A stretch of 64,000 bases of DNA from an uncultured bacterium (GTDB lineage Bacteria > Bacillota_I > Bacilli_A > RFN20 > CAG-826), in contig CASGDR010000008.1 in NCBI GenBank assembly GCA_949300345.1, forward strand, positions 1 through 64,000. Direction: 5' to 3'. Below, piece after piece: positions 35,466 through 46,158 of this stretch; the stretch's first letter is position 1; each line of letters opens with the position of its first letter. Made by a program: the position numbers and the translations under genes. A model generated the notes under the pieces. The model worked only from the letters and a program-made list of their open reading frames with translations, did not search any database and was not told the origin of the DNA.

Positions 35466-37016
35466 TCAGATGACGGCAGCTTCGCAGGCCATATAGGCAT
35501 TGTTCACGGCGGTAGCGACCGGCACGTTGGAGCTGACGATCTGGGAGATCAGAGTGTCCATCTGGTCGCGGGCCACGTCGGAGCCGATGAAGACCTCGGA
35601 AACCATGAGCTTGTCGCGGAAATCCTTGGTGTGGTTGGGGATGTCGTAGATGAGGTCTTCCTTGTATTTGGAAATCCAATCCGTGTAGGTTTTGGTTTCA
35701 TAGCAGGAATCCCTGACCGGATCATAGGAAGACTCAAGGGCGAGTTCGGTGTTGGCCTCGGTCTCCGCCATGGCCTTATAGAAGAGCCAAGCGCCCTTCT
35801 GGACATAGGGATCGTTCTGGATGAAGAAGCAGATGGAAGGACCCTGCTGGATGTAGAGCTGGTTCTCGCCGGCATAGGGAACCTCGGCCAAGGAGACCCT
35901 GAAGTTGGAAGAGACGTTGTAGGAGGAGCCGCCGGTGGAGCCGATCGTCATCGCGGTTTCCTTGGCGGTGAACAGGGTGTTGGTGTAGCTGACGCCGGAG
36001 GTTTCGCCGGTAACGAAGACGCCTTCCTTGATGAGGGCGGTGACCTCGGTCAGGAAATCGATGGTGTTTTGGTTATTGAAGACGAAGTGATCGGTGGGCT
36101 CGTTGATGTTGTCGTTGGTGGTGTAGGCAAGACCCCTCTGGGCCAACTGGGAGATAATGAAGTTGGCATCGGAGTCATAGCCTAGCGGGAAGAAGGTGCC
36201 GCCGCAGTTCTCGGCCTTGCGGTCGGCGATCATCTGGCGGCCAAGGGACACGGCCTCGTCCCAGGTGGTCGGCACTTCATAGGTATAGCCGCCGTTTTCC
36301 TGGGCCCAGCTCTTGAGGTTTTCAAGGGCGGTGGTCATCGTGTCATAGTCGCCGGTGCTCTGGGCAGTGGTGATGGCAGCCTTGAGGGTGTTGTAAGTCG
36401 AATTGGAGGCAAACTTCGCATCGTTCTGGGCGTTATCGCCATGGAAGTAGTTGTCGTTGTAATACATGATCTCGGTCGACTTGTAGAAAGGCATGGACCA
36501 GGTACCGGAATAATGGTAGGAATTGCCTTCGGCCCAGTACTGGTCGACAAAGTCGTCGAGCTCTTCTTGGGTATATCCCACTTCATCGTCATTGATGTAA
36601 TTGTTGAGCCTGAAGACGGCGGAATATTCGATGTCGTTGGAGATGTATTGGGCAATGGAGTCGGGATAGGCCATGGTCAGCCCCGGGACTTCGCCGGACT
36701 GCAGACGGGTACGAACGGTGTCGTCCAAAGAGTCGTAGTCACCGGAGAGCTTGGAAAGTTCGACCTTGTACTTCCCTTTCCATTTTTCGTTGAATTCCTT
36801 GACGATCTTCTCGACCGCGTCGGTCCTATCGTGGCCCATGCAGTGCCAAAAGGAGATGGTCACTTCGGAAGTGGGGTCGCCTTCGGGGATGATGGGGTCG
36901 ACGTCGGGGTTGGTTTCGCTTCCGCCAGGGGTGACAGGTCCGCAGGAGGCCAGTCCGGCAGCAAAGCCGCCGACTAGGGCCAGTAGCGAGAGGGTACAGA
37001 ACATTTTCTTTTTCAT
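35466..37016 (-). CDS. ABC importer solute-binding lipoprotein, family 1
   Basis: The 516-residue receptor has lipobox LASC (Cys22) and the ATISFWHCMG-like opening strand (VTISFWHCMGHDRTDAVEKIVKEFNEK) of family-1 sugar and glycerol-phosphate binding proteins. ATG 37016 with AAGGAGG is the correct start; earlier codons lie in the permease gene. The ligand cannot be read from sequence. Placement between permease and nuclease genes suggests a nucleic-acid breakdown product as one possibility besides sugars or glycerophosphodiesters. Confidence 0.92.
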   Translation of the reverse strand: MKKKMFCTLSLLALVGGFAAGLASCGPVTPGGSETNPDVDPIIPEGDPTSEVTISFWHCMGHDRTDAVEKIVKEFNEKWKGKYKVELSKLSGDYDSLDDTVRTRLQSGEVPGLTMAYPDSIAQYISNDIEYSAVFRLNNYINDDEVGYTQEELDDFVDQYWAEGNSYHYSGTWSMPFYKSTEIMYYNDNYFHGDNAQNDAKFASNSTYNTLKAAITTAQSTGDYDTMTTALENLKSWAQENGGYTYEVPTTWDEAVSLGRQMIADRKAENCGGTFFPLGYDSDANFIISQLAQRGLAYTTNDNINEPTDHFVFNNQNTIDFLTEVTALIKEGVFVTGETSGVSYTNTLFTAKETAMTIGSTGGSSYNVSSNFRVSLAEVPYAGENQLYIQQGPSICFFIQNDPYVQKGAWLFYKAMAETEANTELALESSYDPVRDSCYETKTYTDWISKYKEDLIYDIPNHTKDFRDKLMVSEVFIGSDVARDQMDTLISQIVSSNVPVATAVNNAYMACEAAVI

Positions 37017-37035
37017 ATTAATCCTCCTTATTGGA

Positions 37036-37965
37036 TTATCCTTTGATGCCGGCACGTCCGACGCCGCGCATGATGTACTTCCTGAAGATGATGAAGAGCA
37101 GCAATAGCGGGACGGTGACGATGACGGTGGCGGCCATCTGGGCACCGGCGTCGTCTGGGTTGTTGAGCGAGTTGAAGGTATTCCTCAAGGCATTGGTTAC
37201 CAAGTAGTACTTCGTTTCGCCTCCGCTGACCAAGTTGGGCCAGACGTAGGAGTTCCAAGCCCCCATGAGCTTGAGAATGCAGATGGTGATGAGGGTCGGG
37301 GCCGCAAGGGGCACCATGACCTTCCAAAGGAAAGCCCAGTCCGACTTGCCATCTACCTTGGCCGCCAGATACAGTTCGTTGGGAACCTGCTTGAAGTTCT
37401 GGCGAAGCAGATAGATGTAGAAGATGGAGACCATGAAGGGAATGATCATGGCCACGTAGGGGCCGATGCCCCCCGATCCGCCGGTAAGGCCGAAGAGCGA
37501 AACGGTGATGTAGTTGGTATTGACCATCATTTCGCCGGGAATCATCATCGTCGACAAAAGGAGCATGAACACGGCATCGCGTCCCTTGAACTCCAGCCTA
37601 GCGAAGGCGAAGGCTGCCAGAATGGTGGTGATGATGGTGCCGATGGTGGAGATTATGCCAACGATGAGGGTGTTGGCGATGACATTGCCGAATTCCATTC
37701 TGGAAACGGCTTGGCTGTAGTTTTCCCAATAGATGACGGTCGGCCAATAGGTCTGCTGGACCGCCTGGATTTCCGTGCCGGTCTTCAAGGAGGTGATGAT
37801 CATCCAGTAGAACGGGAAGATCATTAGGACCGCCATGAAAATGAGGAAGGCGTACATCAGCACGAGGGTAAGGACCCTTCCGGTCAAGGAGAGGTGTTGC
37901 TTCTGCTTGATGGAAAGCCGATCGTTGCGGAGGACCAGACGGATGGTCATAGTATCGTTAGCCAT
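37036..37965 (-). CDS. ABC importer permease, MalG/UgpE type
   Basis: The 309-residue inner membrane permease has about six helices and the EAA loop ELYLAAKVDGKSDWAFLWKVMVPLAAP. The C-terminus GVGRAGIKG is typical of MalG-like subunits. Its ATG overlaps the stop of the preceding permease gene (TGATG), giving tight coupling. Confidence 0.95.
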   Translation of the reverse strand: MANDTMTIRLVLRNDRLSIKQKQHLSLTGRVLTLVLMYAFLIFMAVLMIFPFYWMIITSLKTGTEIQAVQQTYWPTVIYWENYSQAVSRMEFGNVIANTLIVGIISTIGTIITTILAAFAFARLEFKGRDAVFMLLLSTMMIPGEMMVNTNYITVSLFGLTGGSGGIGPYVAMIIPFMVSIFYIYLLRQNFKQVPNELYLAAKVDGKSDWAFLWKVMVPLAAPTLITICILKLMGAWNSYVWPNLVSGGETKYYLVTNALRNTFNSLNNPDDAGAQMAATVIVTVPLLLLFIIFRKYIMRGVGRAGIKG

Positions 37966-38894
37966 CAGTAATGAACCCTCCTCTTGCTCACCGCGAACTG
38001 GATGCCGGTGAATATCAGGATGATGACGAACAGGATGACCGCCGCGGCGCAAGCGTACTGCAGGCGGTTGGCGGCAATCTGCTCATAGATGAAGAAGACG
38101 ATGGTCTTCATCGAAGTCGGGCCGGTGCTGGCGTCGAATGAGCCGCCAGTGTCGCCGAATAGACCGATGATATTGTCGTATTCTTTGAAGGCTCCGATGA
38201 AGGAAGTGATCATTACATAGAGGATTTGCGGGGAAAGAAGCGGAACCGTGATCTTCAGCGTGGTCTTGGTCCTAGAGGCTGCGTCGATCTTGGCAGCGTC
38301 ATAGTATTGCTGGTCGATGTTCTGCAGTCCCCCAAGGAAAATGAGGATCTTATAGGGTAGAGAACACCAGACGATATAGAAGCTGACCGCGAAGACGGCG
38401 GACCAATAATTGACGGCCTGCCCGGTGCTGGGGTTATACATCAGCCACGGGAATCCTTCGATGCCGAAGATCGAATTGATGACGCCGAAACGGGTATCGA
38501 AGATGACCGCGAAGACCATGCCGATGGCGATGGCGTTGGTGACATAGGGCAAGAAGAAGATGGTCTGCAGTATCTTCTTGACGAAAGGAATGGAGTTAAG
38601 ACAGATGGCGATAAGAAGCGCCAGGATGATGGAGCAGGGAACGGTGATGAAGGTCAATAGCAGCGTGTTGGGAAGGGCTGTCTGTATGACCTGTTGGAAG
38701 TAGTACTTCCCAGGGGTCAGGATGTTGGCATAGTTATCCAAAGTGAAGCCTTTGGACGTGTTGTTAATGGCGTTGTAGTTGTCTTGCAAAGACACCACGA
38801 AGGTATTGACGATCGGATAGAAGGTAAAGACCGCCAGCAGGATGATTACCGGCGCCAGATACAGCCAAGCTTTCCAATTGTTCTTGGTTTCCAT
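37965..38894 (-). CDS. ABC importer permease, MalF/UgpA type
   Basis: The 309-residue six-helix permease has the EAA loop YYDAAKIDAASRTKTTLKITVPLLSP. It lacks the long MalF periplasmic loop, so it is closer to UgpA and LacF. It lies 5 nt after the ATPase gene. Confidence 0.95.
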   Translation of the reverse strand: METKNNWKAWLYLAPVIILLAVFTFYPIVNTFVVSLQDNYNAINNTSKGFTLDNYANILTPGKYYFQQVIQTALPNTLLLTFITVPCSIILALLIAICLNSIPFVKKILQTIFFLPYVTNAIAIGMVFAVIFDTRFGVINSIFGIEGFPWLMYNPSTGQAVNYWSAVFAVSFYIVWCSLPYKILIFLGGLQNIDQQYYDAAKIDAASRTKTTLKITVPLLSPQILYVMITSFIGAFKEYDNIIGLFGDTGGSFDASTGPTSMKTIVFFIYEQIAANRLQYACAAAVILFVIILIFTGIQFAVSKRRVHY

Positions 38895-38899
38895 AAGCC

Positions 38900-40381
<1,482 letters not shown>

Positions 40382-40401
40382 GGTTAACCTTACGTAAACG
40401 G

Positions 40402-40431
40402 ATTATATCAACCAAAGCCACCTCTATTCAA
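40402..40431 (-). promoter_or_regulatory. promoter of the importer/nuclease operon
   Basis: TTGAAT (40431-40426) and TATAAT (40407-40402) are 18 nt apart on the minus strand, about 20 nt before the ATPase ATG. TTACGTAA just downstream is a small palindrome that could be an operator. A hairpin CCACCCCC/GGGGTG (40448-40468) lies upstream between this promoter and the RDD gene. Confidence 0.75.
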
Positions 40432-40502
40432 TCTTGCAAACGACCTTTTCCACCCCCAAAGGGGTGAAAATTGCAGTGATTTTAGTTTTCTATAGAAACT
40501 GT

Positions 40503-41456
40503 TTACAAGTTAGTTATGTCTTTAATTTCCTCGTTCCTGAGATGGGTTTTGGCCTTGTTGTCCATGGCCGCGAGGTATTCCCCTATATCCATGTAGATTT
40601 CCACCCCGCGGCCATCCACCGAATACTGGTTGAGGGTGTATTCGGCTAGGTCCTGGTTGCGTTTGGAAAGAAGCATCATGCTTAGCCCCACGATAAGGGT
40701 GATGGTAAAAGATCCAAAGCCCAATATCACATATACGAAATAGATGAAGATGAAGCGCAAGGTGTACCGCCACCAGGAAAGCGACATGCCATCCATCCCT
40801 ACCTGGGCGATCTTGAAAAGCTTGCGTCCCAAGGAATATCGTCCTCTCCTAAATGCGGCAAGGGGTATTACCAGCCAGAAGAGGACCAACGAAAGGGTTC
40901 CGTAAATGATCCCCTGCACGATGCTGGACCAGAGGATGAACTGGTTGGTCTCTACGTATTGCGGATAGGAAGCCAGATAGGAGAGGGCGTGAAGTTCGAT
41001 TTCGTCCTTATAAAAGTCATAGAGATACTCGGGATTGACGTCGTTTTCGCTGATGGACTGAGCAGTTACGGTAAAAAGCGCCACTCCATCGGTAACGGCT
41101 TCGGCCCTCCTGAGGTCATATTCGTCCATGGCCGATGAATCGCAGAAGGTCTCATTGCTATAAAAGCTGAGGATCCTATAAGCGAGGATATCCTTCTTTT
41201 CCCTGATGGGAGTGTCCTCGTCGTTGTCGTAATATTCGCTGATGAGGGTATTTTCAATATATAGCCCGGATTCGGCTTGGATCTCTTCGCGCTTGGCCTG
41301 GTTGTCCTTGTACCACTGGGTCTCACGGAAAGCCATGTTGGAAAGCGAGAACAGCATGAAGGCCGTAAGCACGATGCAGAAAAGATCCACCAGCAAGGCC
41401 CCGAAGCGCCGATGAAGCGGGGCCACGGAATATTCGATGATGAGCTCATTCTCCAT
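40503..41456 (-). CDS. RDD-family membrane protein
   Basis: This 317-residue protein has an RDD-domain start (HRRFGALLVDLFCIVL), a polar outer region of about 100 residues, and three to four further helices (YSLGRKLFKIAQVG, WWRYTLRFIF). RDD proteins are poorly understood; some affect ion or compatible-solute transport. It overlaps the upstream RDD gene by 11 nt. Confidence 0.85.
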   Translation of the reverse strand: MENELIIEYSVAPLHRRFGALLVDLFCIVLTAFMLFSLSNMAFRETQWYKDNQAKREEIQAESGLYIENTLISEYYDNDEDTPIREKKDILAYRILSFYSNETFCDSSAMDEYDLRRAEAVTDGVALFTVTAQSISENDVNPEYLYDFYKDEIELHALSYLASYPQYVETNQFILWSSIVQGIIYGTLSLVLFWLVIPLAAFRRGRYSLGRKLFKIAQVGMDGMSLSWWRYTLRFIFIYFVYVILGFGSFTITLIVGLSMMLLSKRNQDLAEYTLNQYSVDGRGVEIYMDIGEYLAAMDNKAKTHLRNEEIKDITNL

Positions 41457-42681
41457 CCATCTTTTCCTCTTCCGGGGTGCCCGGCTCGCTCATCTCGGTA
41501 TCTTTCAGTAATAGTCCTCCCGCCATCTCCGAAAGCCCCTGATGGTCCTTTCTGATCAAGAAGGAAACTAGGGAAGCCAAGGAATAGACCACGGTGAATA
41601 GAAGAATGTATGACATGCGGAATCCCCCGCCTAGATCCAAGGTGAAGATGAGAGTCAATAAATCGAAGTCGAACATCCATATCCCCAAGAACAAAGAGGA
41701 ATAATGGATGGGGAACCTCGCTAGGGACTTAAGCAGATACCGCCACCACTCGGGCTCGGTCTCCTCGTTTGTCGAATAGCCTAACCTGAAGCTTTTGATC
41801 CCGATGGTTTTGCCATGCCAAAGCAAGGGGAAGAGGCTTTCTAAAATACAGAAGGCCAAAAGCAAAGAGAGGCTATAGACCAAAAAGTATGAGCCATAGT
41901 AGGTATTTGCCGCCTCGTCCAAGCCGGCCATGGCCTCTTGGTAAGGGACATAGAGGGTCTCTACTTCATTGACCATTTGGCTGAGGACACTGAGGTAGGG
42001 ATTATAGATTTCGTTATAGGCTTCCTCGTTCTTCGTGGAGGTATCCCCGGCCAAGTAGTCGGCAATGTAATAGGCATAGTCCTGACTTATGCAATAGTAG
42101 GGATTCATGCCCTCTTGGTATATTTTGGAAAACATCGGCGAGGAAAGATCGAATCCCAATAGATGGGCATATAGGCCCTCCTGCTTGTCCATCGAATAAT
42201 CCACCCCATCGTAAATATAGGAGGAAATCCCCTCCCCGCTAGCCTTGAAACAGAAGAAGTATTGGGCCAAGCCGTCATAGGGATATTCCCCCATGCCATC
42301 GGCTAGGAAGGTATCCCCTTCAAGCACCGCCTCATCAACTCCGGAGGATGAGGGCATCTTGGTATCGTGGACATAGAACCAAGTCATGGACAGGGCCCTC
42401 ACGAAACGGTCCGCCGTCTCTTCTATTCCCTGCAATTCCCCACTCGAATCGCTATATTGCAGCCCGGTCGCGGAAACGATCGAGGATGCCTCTTCCATAT
42501 AAGCACCCATCTTCGAATAGGCATCGGCGCTCAAAGGCATGGCCCCGAGGATGGGGTTGCCGGCCACCCAGAAAAGCAGAAAGGAAAGGACGAAGGTCAT
42601 CGCATAGTCCAGAAGCGAAGAGAAAAAACCTTTCCCCCTATCCGCGATGACGTTGCGCTTGTACTGCGATGCTTCTTTCAT
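41446..42681 (-). CDS. second RDD-family membrane protein
   Basis: A 411-residue paralogue-like partner of the next gene: one helix near the N-terminus (YAMTFVLSFLLFWVAG), an external region of about 210 residues, then helices containing LWHGKTIGIKSFRLGY and WWRYLLKS, and an acidic tail. Start 42681 (MKEASQY) is chosen because the upstream frame is unrelated. A -10 inside GGCATAAAATGCC ends 11 nt before it and no ribosome binding site is seen. The two RDD proteins may form a heteromer. Confidence 0.82.
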   Translation of the reverse strand: MKEASQYKRNVIADRGKGFFSSLLDYAMTFVLSFLLFWVAGNPILGAMPLSADAYSKMGAYMEEASSIVSATGLQYSDSSGELQGIEETADRFVRALSMTWFYVHDTKMPSSSGVDEAVLEGDTFLADGMGEYPYDGLAQYFFCFKASGEGISSYIYDGVDYSMDKQEGLYAHLLGFDLSSPMFSKIYQEGMNPYYCISQDYAYYIADYLAGDTSTKNEEAYNEIYNPYLSVLSQMVNEVETLYVPYQEAMAGLDEAANTYYGSYFLVYSLSLLLAFCILESLFPLLWHGKTIGIKSFRLGYSTNEETEPEWWRYLLKSLARFPIHYSSLFLGIWMFDFDLLTLIFTLDLGGGFRMSYILLFTVVYSLASLVSFLIRKDHQGLSEMAGGLLLKDTEMSEPGTPEEEKMDGE

Positions 42682-42689
42682 GCGTCGGT

Positions 42690-42702
42690 GGCATTTTATG
42701 CC
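42690..42702 (-). promoter_or_regulatory. palindromic -10 of the RDD pair
   Basis: GGCATAAAATGCC (arms GGCAT/ATGCC) contains TAAAAT on the minus strand. The same GGCAT...AAAATGCC frame occurs at 44944-44959 and 49158-49173. Confidence 0.5.
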
Positions 42703-42807
42703 AGAAGGCCAAATAAACAAACACCCAAGGAAAAGTTTCCGCAATCAGGTTGGATTTCCAATAGAAAAAGGCACCGATTCCCATAGAACCGGTGCCTTAA
42801 TTGCTAA

Positions 42808-44913
42808 TTAATCAGCAAGGATGAAGGTGACGGAATCGATGCCGACACGGGCCTGGCCGTCACTATAAGTGGAGCGGCAATCAACCACAATCCTCCAATG
42901 AGTGGTGCTGACATCGGTGGAAGTGGTTTCATAGGTTTGCATGGATTCACCGGAAGTGATGTTGTAAGTTCCGGTGGCATCGGCAGTCCAAGTCGTGCCG
43001 TCGGTCGAATGCTCAACAGCAATGGAAGAGTAGTCCTTGTTCCAGTTTTGATAAGTGACAGAAACCGAAGCAACGGCAGCGGGAGCCTCGATGGTCATGT
43101 AGGATTCGACAGGGTCGGCTTCATTGTTGGCACGCATGACAACCATGTCCGAGGCCCAAGGGGTTCCACTGGTGCACTTGCTAGCACGGCCGGAGCTAAG
43201 ATCGAAGCTATAGCCGTTGATCTCCGCACTGTAAGACCCATATTTGGATCCCATGGCTTGGCCGCTGCTATCAACAAAGCTACCGATGTTCTCGGTCAGG
43301 TTAATTACATCCTGTCCATCGGTTTGTTCCTGAAGGGTAACAGTCACGGTATTCACGCAGGTGGCCGCAAATGTATAGGTGGTGTCGTTGACTCTGGTAG
43401 TAGTACCGGAACCATAGGCGGTAGTCAGAGCAACAGAAGAGACAATATAGCCGCTATCCGGAGTGATGGTGACCGTGATGGTTTCGCCATAGGCGATGCC
43501 AGAGGTCTTCGAGAGGGTGGCAGTACCATTGGAGACGGCATTGAGGGTGGCAGTGTAGGTTTGGCTGGAGGCTTCGTGGCTGGTGAGGACCGCGGAAGCA
43601 TTGGAATAGGATGAATTCCAGACGGCATAACCTTCGACCCATTCGCCGTTGCTGTAGCTCTCTAGAGTGGTCTTGGCATCCCTGGGGTTGCTAAAGGAGT
43701 AGGTGCCATCGCCATTGCTGGTAATGGCAGAGGAGGTAGTGGTGGAACCATAGAGTTTAAGGGAAGCACCGGTGGTCGGATCGGTGATATAGGCATTGCC
43801 GTACTGATCGGAATGGCTGAGGCCTTCGAGGATGCCGGCGAAAGAATAGACCTTGCCGTCCTCGGCTTCAGTGGCCCATTTGTCGATAGCGAGGGTATCC
43901 CATACGGTGGATTCGACAGTAACAACGTTTTCGCAGGTAGCCGAGAAGGTATAGGTTCCGGCAGTCGAAGAAGCGGTGGCAACTTCTACGCCATAAGCGG
44001 TCTGGATGATGACGTTATAAGAGTTGGTCAGATTGGTGGCAACGGTGACGGTGACGGTTTCCCCATAGGCAAGGCCGCTGGTCTTGCTGAGGGTCACGGT
44101 GTAGCCTTCGGTCGCACTGACAGAAGCTTCGTAAGTATATTCGGAAGCAGCTTCATGGCCGGTAAAGATGACGCTCAGGTTGTTGTACTGGGCGGTCCAG
44201 ACGCCATAGCCGGTAACCCATTCGCCGTTGTTGTAGCTCGCTAGAGTGGTCTTGGCATCCTTAGGGTTTTTAAATGATCCGGTTCCTGATTCGCTGACGG
44301 TCAGGGCAGACTCAGTGGTTGTAGAGCCATAGATTTCGACGGTATCTCCGGTCAAAGGATCGGTGATGAAGCAGTTGCCATATTGATCGGCATGATCAAG
44401 GTCTTCGAGGATGCCGGCAAAGGCATAGACTTGCCCATCCTGCGCAGTGCTCTTGAAATCACCGATATCAAGGAGGGTGAATTCATTGACGATGATATCG
44501 ATCGTGTCGGTGGCAGCGACGCCGGCGGAAGTAAGGCCGACGGTTGTAACTGTCAGGGTTGTGGTACCGACGGCAACGCCGGTGACGGCACCGGTGGCAG
44601 CATTGATGGTGGCAATGCTTTCATCGGCAATGCTCCAGGTCACATCCTGTTCGGCACCGGTGGGAGTAACGACGGCTTTGACGTCGCCGCCCTGGGTGGT
44701 CGAGATGTTCAGCTCATTGATGGAAGCGCCAGTGACATAGTCAACGATGTCGACGGATTCGACGTAGGTCACTTCCTCGCTCGAAGAACTCGAGCTGCTG
44801 GAGTTGGAATCGGAACCACTCTGTCCGCTGGTAGACGAAGACCCGGGAGTGCTCGGGCCGCAACCAGCGAGGACCAGTAGGGCAGCTACCGATGCAAAGA
44901 GTATTTTTTTCAT
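42808..44913 (-). CDS. repeat lipoprotein with Big2 and OB-like domains
   Basis: This 701-residue surface protein has lipobox LAGC (Cys18), a poly-Ser linker to residue 45, a bacterial Ig-like Big2 domain (about 48-143), and two copies of a 185-residue unit (149-333 and 341-525). Each unit has an OB-fold-like part (VYAFAGILE...YGNCFITDP; VYSFAGILE...YGNAYITDP) followed by a beta domain (LSKTSG.AYGET.TVT). The last 165 residues resemble a discoidin-like beta sandwich. No catalytic motif is seen; it is probably a binding protein or adhesin. GAGGAG precedes the ATG. Confidence 0.85.
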   Translation of the reverse strand: MKKILFASVAALLVLAGCGPSTPGSSSTSGQSGSDSNSSSSSSSSEEVTYVESVDIVDYVTGASINELNISTTQGGDVKAVVTPTGAEQDVTWSIADESIATINAATGAVTGVAVGTTTLTVTTVGLTSAGVAATDTIDIIVNEFTLLDIGDFKSTAQDGQVYAFAGILEDLDHADQYGNCFITDPLTGDTVEIYGSTTTESALTVSESGTGSFKNPKDAKTTLASYNNGEWVTGYGVWTAQYNNLSVIFTGHEAASEYTYEASVSATEGYTVTLSKTSGLAYGETVTVTVATNLTNSYNVIIQTAYGVEVATASSTAGTYTFSATCENVVTVESTVWDTLAIDKWATEAEDGKVYSFAGILEGLSHSDQYGNAYITDPTTGASLKLYGSTTTSSAITSNGDGTYSFSNPRDAKTTLESYSNGEWVEGYAVWNSSYSNASAVLTSHEASSQTYTATLNAVSNGTATLSKTSGIAYGETITVTITPDSGYIVSSVALTTAYGSGTTTRVNDTTYTFAATCVNTVTVTLQEQTDGQDVINLTENIGSFVDSSGQAMGSKYGSYSAEINGYSFDLSSGRASKCTSGTPWASDMVVMRANNEADPVESYMTIEAPAAVASVSVTYQNWNKDYSSIAVEHSTDGTTWTADATGTYNITSGESMQTYETTSTDVSTTHWRIVVDCRSTYSDGQARVGIDSVTFILAD
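43339..44469 (-). repeat. tandem 185-codon repeat within the lipoprotein gene
   Basis: Two units, about 43915-44469 and 43339-43893, encode similar protein (for example YGSTTT, DAKTTL.SY.NGEWV.GY, LSKTSG.AYGET). The DNA has diverged, so the duplication is not recent. Confidence 0.85.
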
Positions 44914-44943
44914 GGGTTTAATAATTCTCCTCTTAATAAGATT

Positions 44944-44959
44944 TTGGCATTTTGGGATG
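44944..44959. repeat. GGCAT-AAAATGCC dispersed inverted repeat
   Basis: GGCATCCCAAAATGCC on the minus strand lies 31 nt before the repeat-lipoprotein ATG, where a promoter would be expected. Relatives occur at 42690-42702 and 49158-49173. Confidence 0.4.
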
Positions 44960-45018
44960 CCGTCCCTATCAGGCACTTGGCCTTAACCTCTCTCCTTGTT
45001 CTTTCTCCTTTCCGCCGC

Positions 45019-45224
45019 AAAAAAGAAAACCCTCCGGTTTACGCCAAAGGGCTACTCTTGCTAGATACGGCAATGCCAAGGTCGCTTACGGATCCTTTAG
45101 TCTGGCAAGTAATGATTCTGTCCCAAGCCTTGGAGTATAGCCAAAGCAAGGAGGTTGCCTCCCGGTTATGGCAGGCAACGACATGAAGGCTGTTTTTCTT
45201 GAAAGCAGTCCGGTCCATATCGAT
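45019..45224 (-). ncRNA. candidate structured RNA or leader with terminator
   Basis: On the minus strand TATAAT (45235-45230) could start a transcript near 45224. Within 200 nt it contains a hairpin CTGCTTT/AAAAACAG, a 7-bp hairpin GTTGCCT/AGGCAAC with a 12-nt loop, CTTTGG/CCAAGG, a larger domain closed by CTTGC/GCAAG, and a final 8-bp hairpin CCCTTTGG/CCGGAGGG followed by TTTTCTTTTTT (45051-45019). It lies between cysE and the repeat-lipoprotein gene. It could be a free RNA or a riboswitch-type leader of that gene. It matches no riboswitch, T-box, 6S, SRP or RNase P consensus that I can recall. Confidence 0.5.
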
Positions 45225-45354
45225 ACATAATTATATCCATCACTTAGGGAAGTATACCAACCTAAGTGTAAAGATTTGACCAAATTGGGGCTTTGTTGAA
45301 TGTTTGCCAATAGTTGGTTTTCAAACGAAATCCCCGCAAAAGGGGGATATCGGA

Positions 45355-46158
45355 TCAGGAATGTTTGATTTCGAGATCGAAGGGTTTGTTTCTGACCAAG
45401 GAATGGGGCGGGACCGAAGAGGTGATGAAGGCGTTCGAACCAATGGTAGACCCCTCCCCTATCACCGTCTCCCCTCCGAAGATGGAAGCTCCGGAGTAGA
45501 TGGTTACCCCGTCTTCGACCGTGGGATGGCGCTTCTTGCCATGAAGCAGGCGCCCTTCCTTCAGAGACAGGGCCCCGAGGGTGACTCCTTGGTATATCTT
45601 GACGTTCTTTCCGATCTTGGTAGTTTCGCCGATGACGATGCCGGTCCCGTGGTCAATGAAGAAATGCGGCCCGATATCGGCCCCGGGATGGATGTCGATT
45701 CCGGTTTTGGAATGGGCGTATTCGGAAATGATCCTGGCGATGAAGGAATATCCCATGCCCAACAGCTCATGGGCAATCCTGTAGGCGGATATGGCAAGGA
45801 AACCGGGATAGGCAAGGACAACCTCATCCTTGGAATTGGCGGCCGGGTCGCCTTCATAGATGGCCTCTACATCGCCATCGAGCAATTCCTTGAGTCTAGG
45901 CAATCTCTCCAAAAAGCAATCGAAGCAGCGGCACTCATGCCTTTCTATGGCCTTGAACCCATTGAAGATGGTTTCGGCCTTCCCAAGTTTGTTTTCGATT
46001 TCTTCCTGGGACTCCCCTACACGGTAGACCTCATGGAAAAGGACTCCCCGCATCAGGCGGTAGAATTCCACGACCTCATCCTTGCCCAAGGGATTGAGGA
46101 CATCCTGTCCCGTAGAGGCATTTTCAATCAGATACTTGGCGGCTTCCTTCTTAGTCAT
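45355..46158 (-). CDS. cysE: serine O-acetyltransferase
   Basis: CysE makes O-acetylserine from serine and acetyl-CoA for cysteine synthesis. The 267-residue protein has a helical N-terminal part (to about 140) and the left-handed beta-helix with [15 protein letters not shown], the catalytic [13 protein letters not shown] and [10 protein letters not shown]. The N-terminal region with HECRCFDCF is cysteine-rich and unusual for the family. Its start overlaps cysK by 8 nt. Confidence 0.96.
   Translation of the reverse strand: MTKKEAAKYLIENASTGQDVLNPLGKDEVVEFYRLMRGVLFHEVYRVGESQEEIENKLGKAETIFNGFKAIERHECRCFDCFLERLPRLKELLDGDVEAIYEGDPAANSKDEVVLAYPGFLAISAYRIAHELLGMGYSFIARIISEYAHSKTGIDIHPGADIGPHFFIDHGTGIVIGETTKIGKNVKIYQGVTLGALSLKEGRLLHGKKRHPTVEDGVTIYSGASIFGGETVIGEGSTIGSNAFITSSVPPHSLVRNKPFDLEIKHS

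Noticed and set aside
45019-45224. T-box or known riboswitch before the repeat lipoprotein
   Set aside because: No T-box bulge (TGGNACCGCG-like) and no consensus core of SAM, TPP, lysine, FMN, cobalamin, glycine or purine riboswitches was visible.
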